In this document: in pieces, positions 17,552 through 26,700 of the stretch | Layout: each line of letters opens with the position of its first letter | Position numbering within the stretch: the first letter of the stretch is position 1 | DNA from: PXAP01 sp964520585 | GTDB taxonomy: Bacteria; Bacteroidota; Bacteroidia; Bacteroidales; PUMT01 | Direction of reading: 5' to 3' | Assembly (NCBI GenBank): GCA_964520585.1 | Contig: CAZFOO010000034.1 | Location: 1-35,994 of the forward strand | DNA length: 35,994 nucleotides | The notes under the pieces: generated by a model | Seen by the model: only the letters and a program-made list of their open reading frames with translations | The model's database searches: none | What the model was told of the DNA's origin: nothing | Position numbers and translations under genes: made by a program

Positions 17552-19771
17552 ATGCATAATCCCGGAGACAAAGTAAGGCGTTTTGGAACTGCCCCGGTAT
17601 TTTTCACTTCTATTGCAACAATTCTGGGTGCTATCCTGTTCCTCCGGTTCGGGTTTGCCACCGGCACCCTGGGATTCTGGGGGGTGCTCCTTATCATTAT
17701 TGTCAGCCATGCCGTAACCATACCGGCTGCCCTTGCATTATCGGAGATAGCCACCAACCAGAAGGTTGAGGGAGGCGGCGTTTATTATATTATTTCAAGG
17801 TCATTCGGACTGAATATCGGGGCCACCATCGGTATTGCCCTGTACCTGGCACAGTCAATAAGTGTTGCTTTTTATGTGATAGCTTTTACAGAGGCCTTTG
17901 AACCATTTTTTAATTTCATATACAACAACTATAATATACTCCTTCCCCGGCAGGTTATAAGCATCCCGGTAATGGCCATCCTTTCGGTTATAATCCTTAG
18001 ACGCGGAGCCAATCTTGGAGTCAAAGCTTTGTATATAGTGGTTGCATTACTGTTTTTGACAATCCTGCTATTTTTTATGGGGAACACAGATTATGAGGGG
18101 CCGCAGGGACTGATGAATTTTACTTTCAGGAATCCCGGGGAATTCTTCATGGTTTTTGCTATCATCTTTCCCGCTTTTACGGGAATAACTGTTGGTGTGG
18201 GACTTTCAGGAGATCTCAAAAATCCGGGAAAATCTATTCCGCTGGGAACATTGTCGGCAACATTACTGGGCATGCTGGTATACTTTTTTATTACATGGAA
18301 ACTTGCCTCCTCTGCCAGTCCCCAAGATCTTATTGATGACCAGCTAATCATGAGCAGGATAGCACTCTTCGGTCCACTGGTGGTGCCACTGGGACTGGCA
18401 GCCTCGACTATATCATCTGCACTCGGATCTGTAATTGTTGCACCGAGGACCCTGCAGGCACTGGGTGCAGACAGGTCGCTACCGGGAAGAAAAATTAACT
18501 TTGTCTTTGCAAAGGGGAAGACAGAAACAAACGAGCCCTACAATGCAACACTGATAACCTGCATAATAGCCATGGCTTTTGTGATAATGGGCAGCCTGGA
18601 TGTGGTGGCCCAGGTTATCACCATGTTTTTTATGGTGACCTACAGTGCCCTGTGCCTGATCTCATTCCTGAACCATTTCGGATCCGATCCTTCCTACCGG
18701 CCGGTTTTCAGATCCCGATGGTACTTATCTCTCGCAGGATTCCTTACCAGCCTCTGGCTGATGCTTATGATAAATGTGGCTGCAGCAATGGCTTCATTCG
18801 TTATCATGGGACTTATTTACGTAAATATTTCCAACCAGCATAAAGACAGGAAGGGACTTGAAATGATTTTCCAGGGCGCCATCTTCCAGCTATTAAGAAA
18901 AATTCAGGTATACCTGCAAAAATCTAAAAAAATTCAGGGGAGCTCATGGAGGCCTGCGGTGGTATGTGTTTCAAAAAACAGTTTTGAACGCACAAAACCA
19001 TTTGAGCTTATCACCTGGATATCTCACCGGTATGGATTTGCCACCTACATTCATCTTATAGAGGACTATTTTTCAAAGGCAACCTGCAAGCAATCCGATG
19101 AAGCATTACAAAAACTAATAAAGCTTTCTGACATTGAAGAAAGCAATGTATATGTGGATACACTGATCTCTCCCTCCTACACCTCGGCTATTGCCCAGAT
19201 AATTCAACTTCCAAGCATCTCGGGGATGGAAAACAATATGGCACTTTTTGAATATGAAAAGGACAACAACGAGGAACTACGCCAGATAATTGACAACTAT
19301 GCGCTTGTCAAAGCAGCTAATTTTGATATCTGTATTTTTGCAAATTCCCAGAAAGCCTTAAAATTCAAGCAGGGCATACACGTTTGGATCAAGCCTACCG
19401 ATTCGGGAAATGCAAACCTGATGATCCTCATTTCATATATCATTCTTGGTCACCCGGACTGGAAAAAGGGTTTTATAAAGATATTCAGCCTTTGCAGGGA
19501 AAATGAAAAAAAACAGACCAGGGATCAGCTTCTGGAGCTTATAAAAGGAGGCAGGCTGCCCATAGCATTGCAAAATATAGAAATACTAACCATGGAAGAA
19601 GATGTTAGTCCCAAAACCCTCATAAATGAACGGTCTGCCGAAGCAGCCCTCACCCTTGTCGGTTTCAGGGCGGAAATGATAAAGCAGCTCGGCGAAAAGA
19701 TTTTCGAAGGATATGATAATCTGGAAGATATAGTTTTTGTTAATGCAAATAAACATAAGGAAATACAGTGA
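17552..19771 (+). CDS. SLC12-like cation-chloride cotransporter/amino acid permease-family protein
   Basis: An APC-superfamily transporter of 739 residues with a soluble C-terminal domain. The N-terminal half (about 10-430) has some 12 membrane segments. Its start FGTAPVFFTSIATILGAILF, then ALSEIATNQKVEGGGVYYII and ATIGIALYLAQSISVAFYVI, follow the pattern of eukaryotic Na-K-Cl and K-Cl cotransporters more closely than that of ordinary amino acid permeases. The C-terminal part (about 460-739) also resembles the cotransporter tail: SWRPAVVCVSKNSFERTKPF near 465 and IHVWIKPTDSGNANLMILIS near 610, the latter like the eukaryotic DVWWLxDDGGLxLLxPYL block. The likely role is coupled ion movement and osmotic or volume balance; the ions cannot be read from sequence. 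Its stop overlaps the photolyase GTG start in GTGA. Confidence 0.85.
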   Translation: MHNPGDKVRRFGTAPVFFTSIATILGAILFLRFGFATGTLGFWGVLLIIIVSHAVTIPAALALSEIATNQKVEGGGVYYIISRSFGLNIGATIGIALYLAQSISVAFYVIAFTEAFEPFFNFIYNNYNILLPRQVISIPVMAILSVIILRRGANLGVKALYIVVALLFLTILLFFMGNTDYEGPQGLMNFTFRNPGEFFMVFAIIFPAFTGITVGVGLSGDLKNPGKSIPLGTLSATLLGMLVYFFITWKLASSASPQDLIDDQLIMSRIALFGPLVVPLGLAASTISSALGSVIVAPRTLQALGADRSLPGRKINFVFAKGKTETNEPYNATLITCIIAMAFVIMGSLDVVAQVITMFFMVTYSALCLISFLNHFGSDPSYRPVFRSRWYLSLAGFLTSLWLMLMINVAAAMASFVIMGLIYVNISNQHKDRKGLEMIFQGAIFQLLRKIQVYLQKSKKIQGSSWRPAVVCVSKNSFERTKPFELITWISHRYGFATYIHLIEDYFSKATCKQSDEALQKLIKLSDIEESNVYVDTLISPSYTSAIAQIIQLPSISGMENNMALFEYEKDNNEELRQIIDNYALVKAANFDICIFANSQKALKFKQGIHVWIKPTDSGNANLMILISYIILGHPDWKKGFIKIFSLCRENEKKQTRDQLLELIKGGRLPIALQNIEILTMEEDVSPKTLINERSAEAALTLVGFRAEMIKQLGEKIFEGYDNLEDIVFVNANKHKEIQ

Positions 19772-21174
19772 CCCGTCCCCTCTCATTCGAGGTTAACCCT
19801 AAGCGTGTACAACTCCTTAACGATAAAAAATACAATGGAGGCACAGTGGTATACTGGATGAGCAGGGATCAAAGAGTAAATGATAACTGGGCCCTGCTTT
19901 ATGCCACAGAACTTTCCCTTAAATATCATTCCCCGCTCATGGTGGTTTTTACGCTGACCGGCAATTACCAGGGTGCCGGTCTCCGGCATTATGATTTTAT
20001 GATCAGGGGATTGATGGAAGTGGAAAGAAAGCTTGCTGATAAAAACATTCCCTTCCATCTTATTGAGGGCAATCCTCCTGAAAGCCTTTACATCTTCCTC
20101 AGGGAAAATAAAACAGGTGCCCTGGTAAGCGATTTCGATCCGCTCAGGATAAAAAAAAGGTGGAAAAAGGAATTGATGGATAAGATAGATATTCCATTAT
20201 ATGAGGTTGATGCACATAATGTTGTTCCCTGCATTATTGCATCGCACAAGGCTGAATTTGCTGCATATACCCTACGGCCCAAAATCAGGAAACACATTGA
20301 TGAATTCATGGAGGAGTATCCGGAGATCCCGGCATTTGAAAAAAATAATATTATGCTTCCGGGAGGCGGGACCGCCGAGACTACCGGGACAAACGGGACC
20401 GACTGGACCAGGATAAGGGAAACCCTCTGTAAAAAAACCGGTGACGGAGTTAAACCGGTGGACTGGTTAATGCCGGGAGAGGCTGCAGCCCTGGATATGT
20501 TTAATACTTTTATTAATGAAAAGCTGCTTCGGTACGAGGCGAAAAGAAACGATCCTAATGCCCATGCTGTTTCAAACATTTCGCCTTATCTGCATTTCGG
20601 ACAAATATCTGCACAAAGAATGGCGATGGAAGTAATAAAAAAGTTTCCGGAAGATCCGAATGCCTCAGCCTTTCTGGAAGAACTCATTGTAAGAAAGGAA
20701 CTGTCCGATAATTTCTGTCATTTTAATCCCAACTATGATTCTTATGACGGGTTTCCTGAATGGGCAAAAAAAACCCTGAATGAGCACAGAAAGGACGAAC
20801 GGGAATATTTATATGACCAAAACCAGTTTGAAGCTGCCCGGACCCATGATCCTTTATGGAATGCTGCCCAACAGGAGATGGTAAATAAGGGCAAAATGCA
20901 TGGCTATATGAGAATGTACTGGGCAAAAAAAATTCTCGAATGGTCACCATCACCCGAAGATGCTCTTCATGTTGCCGTTTTTCTTAATGACAAATACCAG
21001 CTTGACGGACGTGATCCCAATGGTTATGCCGGTTGCGCATGGTCCATAGGAGGAGTGCATGACAGGGCCTGGGGTGAACGCCCGGTTTTCGGAAAAATCA
21101 GGTATATGAATTATAACGGGTGTAAAAGGAAATTTGACACCGGTCTCTTTATAAAAAAGTACCCCGGGCCATGA
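19768..21174 (+). CDS. phr: Class II CPD DNA photolyase
   Basis: Repairs cyclobutane pyrimidine dimers using blue or near-UV light and FADH-. The protein has 468 residues, normal for class II. The N-terminal antenna-fold domain starts VVYWMSRDQRVNDNWALLYA (27-46), the hallmark of class II enzymes, followed by VSDFDPLRIKKRW and YEVDAHNVVPC. The C-terminal FAD domain has NISPYLHFGQIS (270-281), VRKELSDNFCHFN, the region HGYMRMYWAKKILEW (378-392) that supplies tryptophans for electron transfer, and GRDPNGYAGCAWSIGGVHD (414-432). A Gly/Thr-rich insert (about 198-212) looks like a flexible linker. The start is GTG, overlapping the transporter stop as GTGA, so translation is probably coupled. All conserved blocks are intact. 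Confidence 0.95.
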   Translation: MTRPLSFEVNPKRVQLLNDKKYNGGTVVYWMSRDQRVNDNWALLYATELSLKYHSPLMVVFTLTGNYQGAGLRHYDFMIRGLMEVERKLADKNIPFHLIEGNPPESLYIFLRENKTGALVSDFDPLRIKKRWKKELMDKIDIPLYEVDAHNVVPCIIASHKAEFAAYTLRPKIRKHIDEFMEEYPEIPAFEKNNIMLPGGGTAETTGTNGTDWTRIRETLCKKTGDGVKPVDWLMPGEAAALDMFNTFINEKLLRYEAKRNDPNAHAVSNISPYLHFGQISAQRMAMEVIKKFPEDPNASAFLEELIVRKELSDNFCHFNPNYDSYDGFPEWAKKTLNEHRKDEREYLYDQNQFEAARTHDPLWNAAQQEMVNKGKMHGYMRMYWAKKILEWSPSPEDALHVAVFLNDKYQLDGRDPNGYAGCAWSIGGVHDRAWGERPVFGKIRYMNYNGCKRKFDTGLFIKKYPGP

Positions 21175-21242
21175 AGAGGAGGTCCTTCTCTAATGCTTGG
21201 ATTACTATGCTACTGTAATACATTTCGTCAATCAACAACAAA

Positions 21243-22589
21243 TCAAAATACGAGGGTAAATACCGTTCCACTTACCGCAGAAGAAGAGACTTTAATTGAT
21301 CCGCCATGCAATCTCATGACCTGCCTGGCAAAACTTAAACCAATACCCGATCCCTTATCTTTGGTTGTAAAAAAAGGCATAAAAATATTGTCAATAATAT
21401 CAGCCGGTATTTCGGGACCATTGTTAGCAACTTCTATGAGTATTTGTCCGTCATTGCTTGCAACTCTCATCTCCACTTTTCCTTTGGCCTGACCATCAAG
21501 TGACTGGATTGCATTTTTCACCAGGTTGATCAGCACCTGTTCCAAAAGCTTCCGGTCCGCTCTTATCTTCTGAACATCTGCCGGTGGCACTGTGCAAATG
21601 GTGACTCCTTCTTTATCTGCATCTGGCTTCATCAACAATGATACATCGGTAAATAATTCTTGAACATCAACACATGCAATGTCCGCCTTTGGTATCCGCG
21701 TAAGTTTCCGGTACCTGCCGACATAATCCATTAATCCCCTGCTGCGTGATTCTATGATCTTCAGAGCACTCAGCATATCGTCAGAAAGAGAATCATCAAC
21801 AGGTCCCTTTCCTGAAACATTCAAACTATAACGCCTTTTAAGGGTTGATGACAGAGAGGACAAAGGGGCAACTGAATTCATTATCTCATGCGTCAGAACC
21901 CTTATCAGTTTTTGCCACGAGTCTAATTCATTTTCGTCCAGTTCGGCTTTAATATTCTGAAAACTTACCAGCATTATCTTTTTATTTTCTAAAAAGAAAA
22001 GAGAAGTTTTAAATGAAAGCGGAACCATCTCGCCTTTTATTCTGACCTTGTATAATACGTTTTTCCCCGGCTTCAGGTTTTTAATAAATTCAGGCAGATC
22101 ATCATCCACTTTTTTGAGTTGGTTTATGTATCCAAGTCTTTCAATACCAAATATTTTTGAAGCGGCTCCGTTCCATAACTCAACCTTTCCCTGGAGATCG
22201 GTCGCCAGAATCCCGGTCTCTAAATTTTCAATCACATAATCCATGTATTTCCACTGTGTTTCTTTTTCCCGGCGGACTCTTGAGATGATCTCGTTGATCT
22301 CATGAAAATAATCATTTAGTTCCAGGAAACTTTTGTCTCTTCTCATATCGGAAAAAGAGATTGAAAGATTCTGCTCACGGACAGAAAGAAAAAACCGCTC
22401 CAGGTTCCTGTTTATTTTGCCCACATAGTGCAACAAGGAGGCAAGCTGGCCCAAAAATAGCAATCCGGTTGAAATATAAACAAACAGGAAACTGCGCCCG
22501 GAGGTTATAAGGGGAACGAACAACAATCCGGTCAATGTTATAAGAAGGATCCTGATTACTATGTTAATGTAAAATCTCTTATAGACCAT
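21243..22589 (-). CDS. NtrY-like membrane sensor histidine kinase
   Basis: Partner kinase of the adjacent sigma-54-dependent regulator; 448 residues from the chosen start. Two membrane helices (about 8-28 and 33-56) leave almost no periplasmic loop, so the signal is probably sensed in or near the membrane or in the cytosol. A linker (about 60-115), a PAS domain (about 116-215; GILATDLQGKVELWNGAASKIFGIE), a HisKA helix with phospho-acceptor His234 in LTHEIMNSVAPLSSL, and an ATPase domain with N box (EQVLINLVKNAIQSL, about 350-364) and G boxes (KGSGIGLSFARQ) follow in order. The start MVYKRF overlaps the regulator's stop by 11 nt. An ATG 48 nt further upstream (22637) is possible but would overlap more. 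It is transcribed with the regulator. Confidence 0.93.
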   Translation of the reverse strand: MVYKRFYINIVIRILLITLTGLLFVPLITSGRSFLFVYISTGLLFLGQLASLLHYVGKINRNLERFFLSVREQNLSISFSDMRRDKSFLELNDYFHEINEIISRVRREKETQWKYMDYVIENLETGILATDLQGKVELWNGAASKIFGIERLGYINQLKKVDDDLPEFIKNLKPGKNVLYKVRIKGEMVPLSFKTSLFFLENKKIMLVSFQNIKAELDENELDSWQKLIRVLTHEIMNSVAPLSSLSSTLKRRYSLNVSGKGPVDDSLSDDMLSALKIIESRSRGLMDYVGRYRKLTRIPKADIACVDVQELFTDVSLLMKPDADKEGVTICTVPPADVQKIRADRKLLEQVLINLVKNAIQSLDGQAKGKVEMRVASNDGQILIEVANNGPEIPADIIDNIFMPFFTTKDKGSGIGLSFARQVMRLHGGSIKVSSSAVSGTVFTLVF

Positions 22590-23955
22590 ATTTCTCCAGC
22601 TTTTTATATAAAGTGGGGCGTGAAACACCAAGTTCACGGGCGGTTTCGCTGAGGTTTCCCAGATTCTTCCTCAGCGCTCTTGAAACGGCCTCTTTTTCAA
22701 TAACCTCAAGATTAAGATCCGCAAACTGGTATTTATCACCGGGTACCTGATCCTGCAAAAACAAATCCCCTGCGGTAAGCCTGTCCGTACCGCATAAAAT
22801 AACAGCTTTCTCAACTGTATGCTCCAGTTCCCTGACATTGCCGGGCCAGTTATACTGCAGCAATTTATTTTCTGCTGCAACATCAATATTCAGGCTGTGT
22901 TTCCCGTATTTTTTTGAAAACCGTGATAAAAAATGCCGTGCCAGTCCCCCGATATCTTCGGGCCTCTCCCTCAGGGGCGGGATTTCCACCTGAATGGTAT
23001 TTATCCTGTAAAGCAAATCCTCCCTGAACTCTCCCCTGCTTATCATCTCCTTCACATTCATGTTGGTTGCCGAAATCAGCCTTATATCAACTTCCTTGCT
23101 TTTGTTTGAACCGACCCTTGTTATACTGCGGTTTTGAATTGCTGCCAGTAACTTGGACTGGGATGTGGGGGACAGATTTCCAATTTCATCGAGAAACAGG
23201 GTACCACCATTGGCGGCCTCAAACCTGCCAGCCCTTTCATCACGTGCACCGGTAAATGCTCCCTTTACATGTCCGAACATCTCACTCTCGAACAAACTCT
23301 CACTTAAAGAGCCCATGTCAACAGAAATGAACACTTTTGATGCCCTGTCTGACCTGCGGTGAAGCTCCCTGGCTATAAGTTCCTTGCCAGTACCATTCTC
23401 TCCAAGTATCAATACATTAGCACCGGTAGCAGCAACCCGGGTTACCAGCTGCATTATTTTTTTCATTGCAGGTGAAGAAATGACAAGCGAATTAAACCTG
23501 CTGTCGAGTTCTGATTTTAAATAAATCTGGGTGTCACGCAGGGTTTTAACTTCCAGCCTGGACTGCCGCAGCCTGCAGGCAGAATTGAGAGTTGATACAA
23601 GTTTTTCATTGTCCCAGGGTTTCATTACAAAATCGGCGGCCCCTTCTTTTATTGCAGTGACGGCCAGCTCAACATCTCCATAGGCGGTGATAAGCACTAC
23701 CACCGCATTATTGTCAATCTCCAGTATTTTGTCCAACCAGTAAAAACCCTCTTTCCCGGTATTGAGTCCGGCCGAAAAGTTCATGTCTAGCAATATGACA
23801 TCGTATTCATTATCACCCATCATTACAGGAATTTCAGAGGGATTACTTATCGCATCTACCTTGTCAAATTCATATTTCAGGACCATTTCCAGGGCGTCCA
23901 GAACATCCCGATTATCATCGGCAATAAGAATTCTGGTTTTAACATTACTACTCAT
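22579..23955 (-). CDS. Sigma-54-dependent response regulator, NtrC family
   Basis: Activates RNA polymerase carrying sigma-54 after phosphorylation by the neighbouring kinase. The protein has 458 residues, normal for NtrC-type regulators. The receiver domain (about 7-120) has acceptor Asp57 in LLDMNF, Thr90 and Lys112. The AAA+ domain (about 145-385) has Walker A GENGTGKE (185-192), the sigma-54-contact loop GAFTGA (232-237) intact, and Walker B TLFLDEIGN. A Fis-type helix-turn-helix closes the protein (LSETARELGVSRPTLYKKLE). The gene is first in a two-gene operon with the kinase and diverges from the FtsX-type permease gene. The shared upstream region holds paired dyads and a -24/-12 promoter that it probably controls. 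Confidence 0.96.
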   Translation of the reverse strand: MSSNVKTRILIADDNRDVLDALEMVLKYEFDKVDAISNPSEIPVMMGDNEYDVILLDMNFSAGLNTGKEGFYWLDKILEIDNNAVVVLITAYGDVELAVTAIKEGAADFVMKPWDNEKLVSTLNSACRLRQSRLEVKTLRDTQIYLKSELDSRFNSLVISSPAMKKIMQLVTRVAATGANVLILGENGTGKELIARELHRRSDRASKVFISVDMGSLSESLFESEMFGHVKGAFTGARDERAGRFEAANGGTLFLDEIGNLSPTSQSKLLAAIQNRSITRVGSNKSKEVDIRLISATNMNVKEMISRGEFREDLLYRINTIQVEIPPLRERPEDIGGLARHFLSRFSKKYGKHSLNIDVAAENKLLQYNWPGNVRELEHTVEKAVILCGTDRLTAGDLFLQDQVPGDKYQFADLNLEVIEKEAVSRALRKNLGNLSETARELGVSRPTLYKKLEKYGL

Positions 23956-24081
23956 TTTAAATAATTATTAATCTGATTTAACTCTTTAGAATACGGATAT
24001 AGACTGATGTGGCTTTCACAATATACCGGACTTAAAATTAACTGATATTCAAATTGCAAATTAATATTTAATTCAGCAACT

Positions 24082-24119
24082 TGTAAAGATAATTTACATT
24101 ACTGTAAAGTAAATTTACA
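24082..24119. promoter_or_regulatory. Paired dyads, predicted activator (UAS) sites for the NtrC-type regulator
   Basis: TGTAAAGATAATTTACA (24082-24098) and TGTAAAGTAAATTTACA (24103-24119) each have perfect 6-bp arms (TGTAAA/TTTACA) around a 5-bp spacer. Their centres lie 21 bp apart, two helical turns. The intervening arms also form TTTACA-N4-TGTAAA. Two same-face sites about 70 to 100 bp upstream of a sigma-54 promoter are what an oligomerising enhancer-binding protein normally uses. Confidence 0.7.
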
Positions 24120-24184
24120 ATAACAAAATATAATTCTTGATAATTTATATCTTACTTAACTTATTTTCAATGCATAACGGGGAC

Positions 24185-24200
24185 TGGCACATATTTTGTT
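24185..24200 (+). promoter_or_regulatory. Candidate sigma-54 (-24/-12) promoter of the FtsX-type permease gene
   Basis: TGGCACATATTTTGTT matches TGGCAC-N5-TTGCW with exact spacing and one mismatch, T for C in the -12 GC. Transcription would start near 24210, about 45 nt before the ATG at 24255. It sits downstream of the paired dyads and opposite a sigma-54-dependent regulator gene. Confidence 0.65.
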
Positions 24201-24254
24201 TTATAAAACAAATGAAATAATTAATCGTTTCATAATTAAAGTATCCGGTTTGCT

Positions 24255-26669
24255 ATGTTTTTAAATTACCTTAAGATCGCACTCAGGAACATATACAGGG
24301 AAAAAGGATATGCCCTGATCAACATTGCTGGATTATCGGTAGGGATAGCCAGTTGCATACTTATTTTGATGTTTATAATCAATGAACTGAGTTACGACAG
24401 CCATCATAAAAACTCAGACCGGATTTTCAGGGCAGGAATTGAGGCAGTGTTTGGGGACAGTCATTTTTATTCGGCCTTAACATCAGCAGCAATGAAAGAT
24501 GCTCTGGAATATGAGTTCAGTGATATTGAGGAGGCGACAAGACTGATTTATGTAACAAGGCCTGTTGTAAAATATGGTGATCAGAGCTTTATCGAGGACA
24601 AATTTTTTTATGCAGATTCCAATTTCTTTAAAGTGTTCACCGTCCCCCTTGTCAAGGGAAACGAAGTCACCGCCCTTTCCCGCCCCAACACGATGGTCAT
24701 AAGTGAAGAAGCCGCATCAAAATATTTCGGCGATCAGGATCCAACCGGAAAGGTTTTAAAAATAAACGATCAATACGATATAGAAATAACAGGGGTTTAC
24801 GAGGATATGCCGCACAATTCTCATTTCCGTTGTGACTTCCTGGGATCCATTGAAACTGTGCGCAATGAATACCAGGACTACTGGGAATACTGGACAAGCA
24901 ATAACCTTTACACCTATTTTTTATTAAGGGAGAATACGGGTCATGATGAGTTTGAGGACAGGATGCAGGACCTGGTATACAAATATGTTGCTCCGGAGGT
25001 TGAGCAGCATATGGGCATTAATATTGAGGCGTTTGAAAGTTCCGGTGGTTTATACAGGTTCTTTGCCGAACCACTTCAGGATATTCACCTTGATTCAACT
25101 GCCGATAACCAGTTAAACCCCGGAGGTAACAGGAGCTACATATTTTTCTTTTCTATAATCGCAGGATTCATACTTCTTATAGGCTGCATTAACTTTATGA
25201 ATATGGCCACTGCACGTTACGCCAACAGGGCAAAAGAAGTTGGGGTAAGAAAAGTTGTGGGAAGCAGCAGGGGGCAGCTGGTACAGCAGTTCCTTACAGA
25301 ATCGGTAATGATAAGCATGGTAGCAATAATTCTTGCGATGACAATGGTTGAGTTGTTACTCCCCTGGTTCAATAATCTGACCGGGAAAACTCTTGAAATA
25401 ACATATTTTAATAACTGGTATGTTTTACCCTCACTTGTGGGTTTTGGTATAATAACGGGTATACTGGCAGGCAGTTATCCGGCATTCTTCCTTTCTTCAT
25501 TCAAGCCTGTAAGGGTTTTAAAAGGCAAGGTCAATGCAGGAATAAAAAGCAACATGTTCAGGAAATCCCTGGTTGTGGTTCAGTTTTCAATTACAATATC
25601 TTTGCTCATAGGCACACTCCTTATCACGGAGCAACTTGAATTCTGGCAATCTCGCGATCAGGGATATGACCGGGAGGGACTGATGGTAATTAAGCGCGCC
25701 CATGTCCTGGGCGATCAGCAGGAGACTTTCAGGGAAGAGCTTATCAAAAACCAGGGAATAGTTAATGCCAGCTTTTGCAGTTCATTACCTGGATATGATT
25801 TTTCCGGTACTTCATTTCATAAATATGGAGAACCTGCGGAAGAGCTGGTCCAGACCCTTGTTATATGGGCAGATGAGCATTATCTTGAAACTATGGGAAT
25901 GGAACTTTCAGAGGGAAGGTTTTTCTCAAAGGATTACGGAACAGACGATGATGCAATAGTAGTAAATGAGACGCTGGCCAGAGTAACCGGACTAACAGAT
26001 ATAAGCACCGACAGGATTGTTTTTCCGCATCTTAACCTTACCAGTCCGGTAACAGGGATCATTAAGGATGCTAATTTTGAATCACTTCACCGGAACATCA
26101 GACCGGTGATCATCAGAAAAATTGACAGTCCCGAATGGCTTTTGGCAATCCGGGTAGATAGAGACAACATGCCGGAGGTCATATCAACAATCGAACAAAC
26201 ATGGAACCGGTTCACGGAAGATGCCCCTTTTATTTATTCTTTCCTTGAAAACGACCTGCTAAAATTATATAGTCAGGAAATGCGTACAAGCCGTATATTT
26301 ACCATCTTCTCACTGCTCGCTATCTTCATTGCCTGTCTGGGACTGCTGGGCATGGCTTCATTTTCGGCAGAAAAGCGCACCAAAGAGATTGGTGTGAGAA
26401 AGGCCATGGGAGCTTCAATGTTTTCGATCTATAATCTTCTTACCAGGGAAGTGATAATGCTGATTTTACTGGCAACAGTGCTGGCATGGCCGGCTGCATG
26501 GTTCGTAATGAACCACTGGCTTGATAACTTCTCATATCGAATTGATATTGGCATTACTACATTTATTATCAGCACTGTCATTGCACTGGTGATTGCCCTG
26601 CTCACTGTAAGCAACCAGGCAAGGAAGGCTGCAGGTGCCAATCCGGTGGACTCTCTAAAATATGAGTGA
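24255..26669 (+). CDS. FtsX/MacB-type ABC transporter permease
   Basis: A membrane subunit of a type VII-like ABC exporter or mechanotransducer; 804 residues, the size usual for the duplicated Bacteroidota form. Two MacB-PCD/FtsX halves are visible. Half one starts with MFLNYLKIALRNIYREKGY, has membrane helix 1 (about 20-42), a periplasmic domain, then three helices from about 295 to 400 including ATARYANRAKEVGVRKVVGS. Half two starts near 430 (NMFRKSLVVVQFSITISLL) and ends with the matching SAEKRTKEIGVRKAMGAS and a final helix pair, closing AGANPVDSLKYE. No ATPase subunit lies in the window, so it must be supplied from elsewhere. The upstream region carries predicted regulator sites and a sigma-54 promoter. 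It ends 31 bp before the convergent serine-hydrolase-fold gene. Confidence 0.93.
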   Translation: MFLNYLKIALRNIYREKGYALINIAGLSVGIASCILILMFIINELSYDSHHKNSDRIFRAGIEAVFGDSHFYSALTSAAMKDALEYEFSDIEEATRLIYVTRPVVKYGDQSFIEDKFFYADSNFFKVFTVPLVKGNEVTALSRPNTMVISEEAASKYFGDQDPTGKVLKINDQYDIEITGVYEDMPHNSHFRCDFLGSIETVRNEYQDYWEYWTSNNLYTYFLLRENTGHDEFEDRMQDLVYKYVAPEVEQHMGINIEAFESSGGLYRFFAEPLQDIHLDSTADNQLNPGGNRSYIFFFSIIAGFILLIGCINFMNMATARYANRAKEVGVRKVVGSSRGQLVQQFLTESVMISMVAIILAMTMVELLLPWFNNLTGKTLEITYFNNWYVLPSLVGFGIITGILAGSYPAFFLSSFKPVRVLKGKVNAGIKSNMFRKSLVVVQFSITISLLIGTLLITEQLEFWQSRDQGYDREGLMVIKRAHVLGDQQETFREELIKNQGIVNASFCSSLPGYDFSGTSFHKYGEPAEELVQTLVIWADEHYLETMGMELSEGRFFSKDYGTDDDAIVVNETLARVTGLTDISTDRIVFPHLNLTSPVTGIIKDANFESLHRNIRPVIIRKIDSPEWLLAIRVDRDNMPEVISTIEQTWNRFTEDAPFIYSFLENDLLKLYSQEMRTSRIFTIFSLLAIFIACLGLLGMASFSAEKRTKEIGVRKAMGASMFSIYNLLTREVIMLILLATVLAWPAAWFVMNHWLDNFSYRIDIGITTFIISTVIALVIALLTVSNQARKAAGANPVDSLKYE

Positions 26670-26700
26670 GCAGGTGTTCTGTTATATATGGAATGATATT

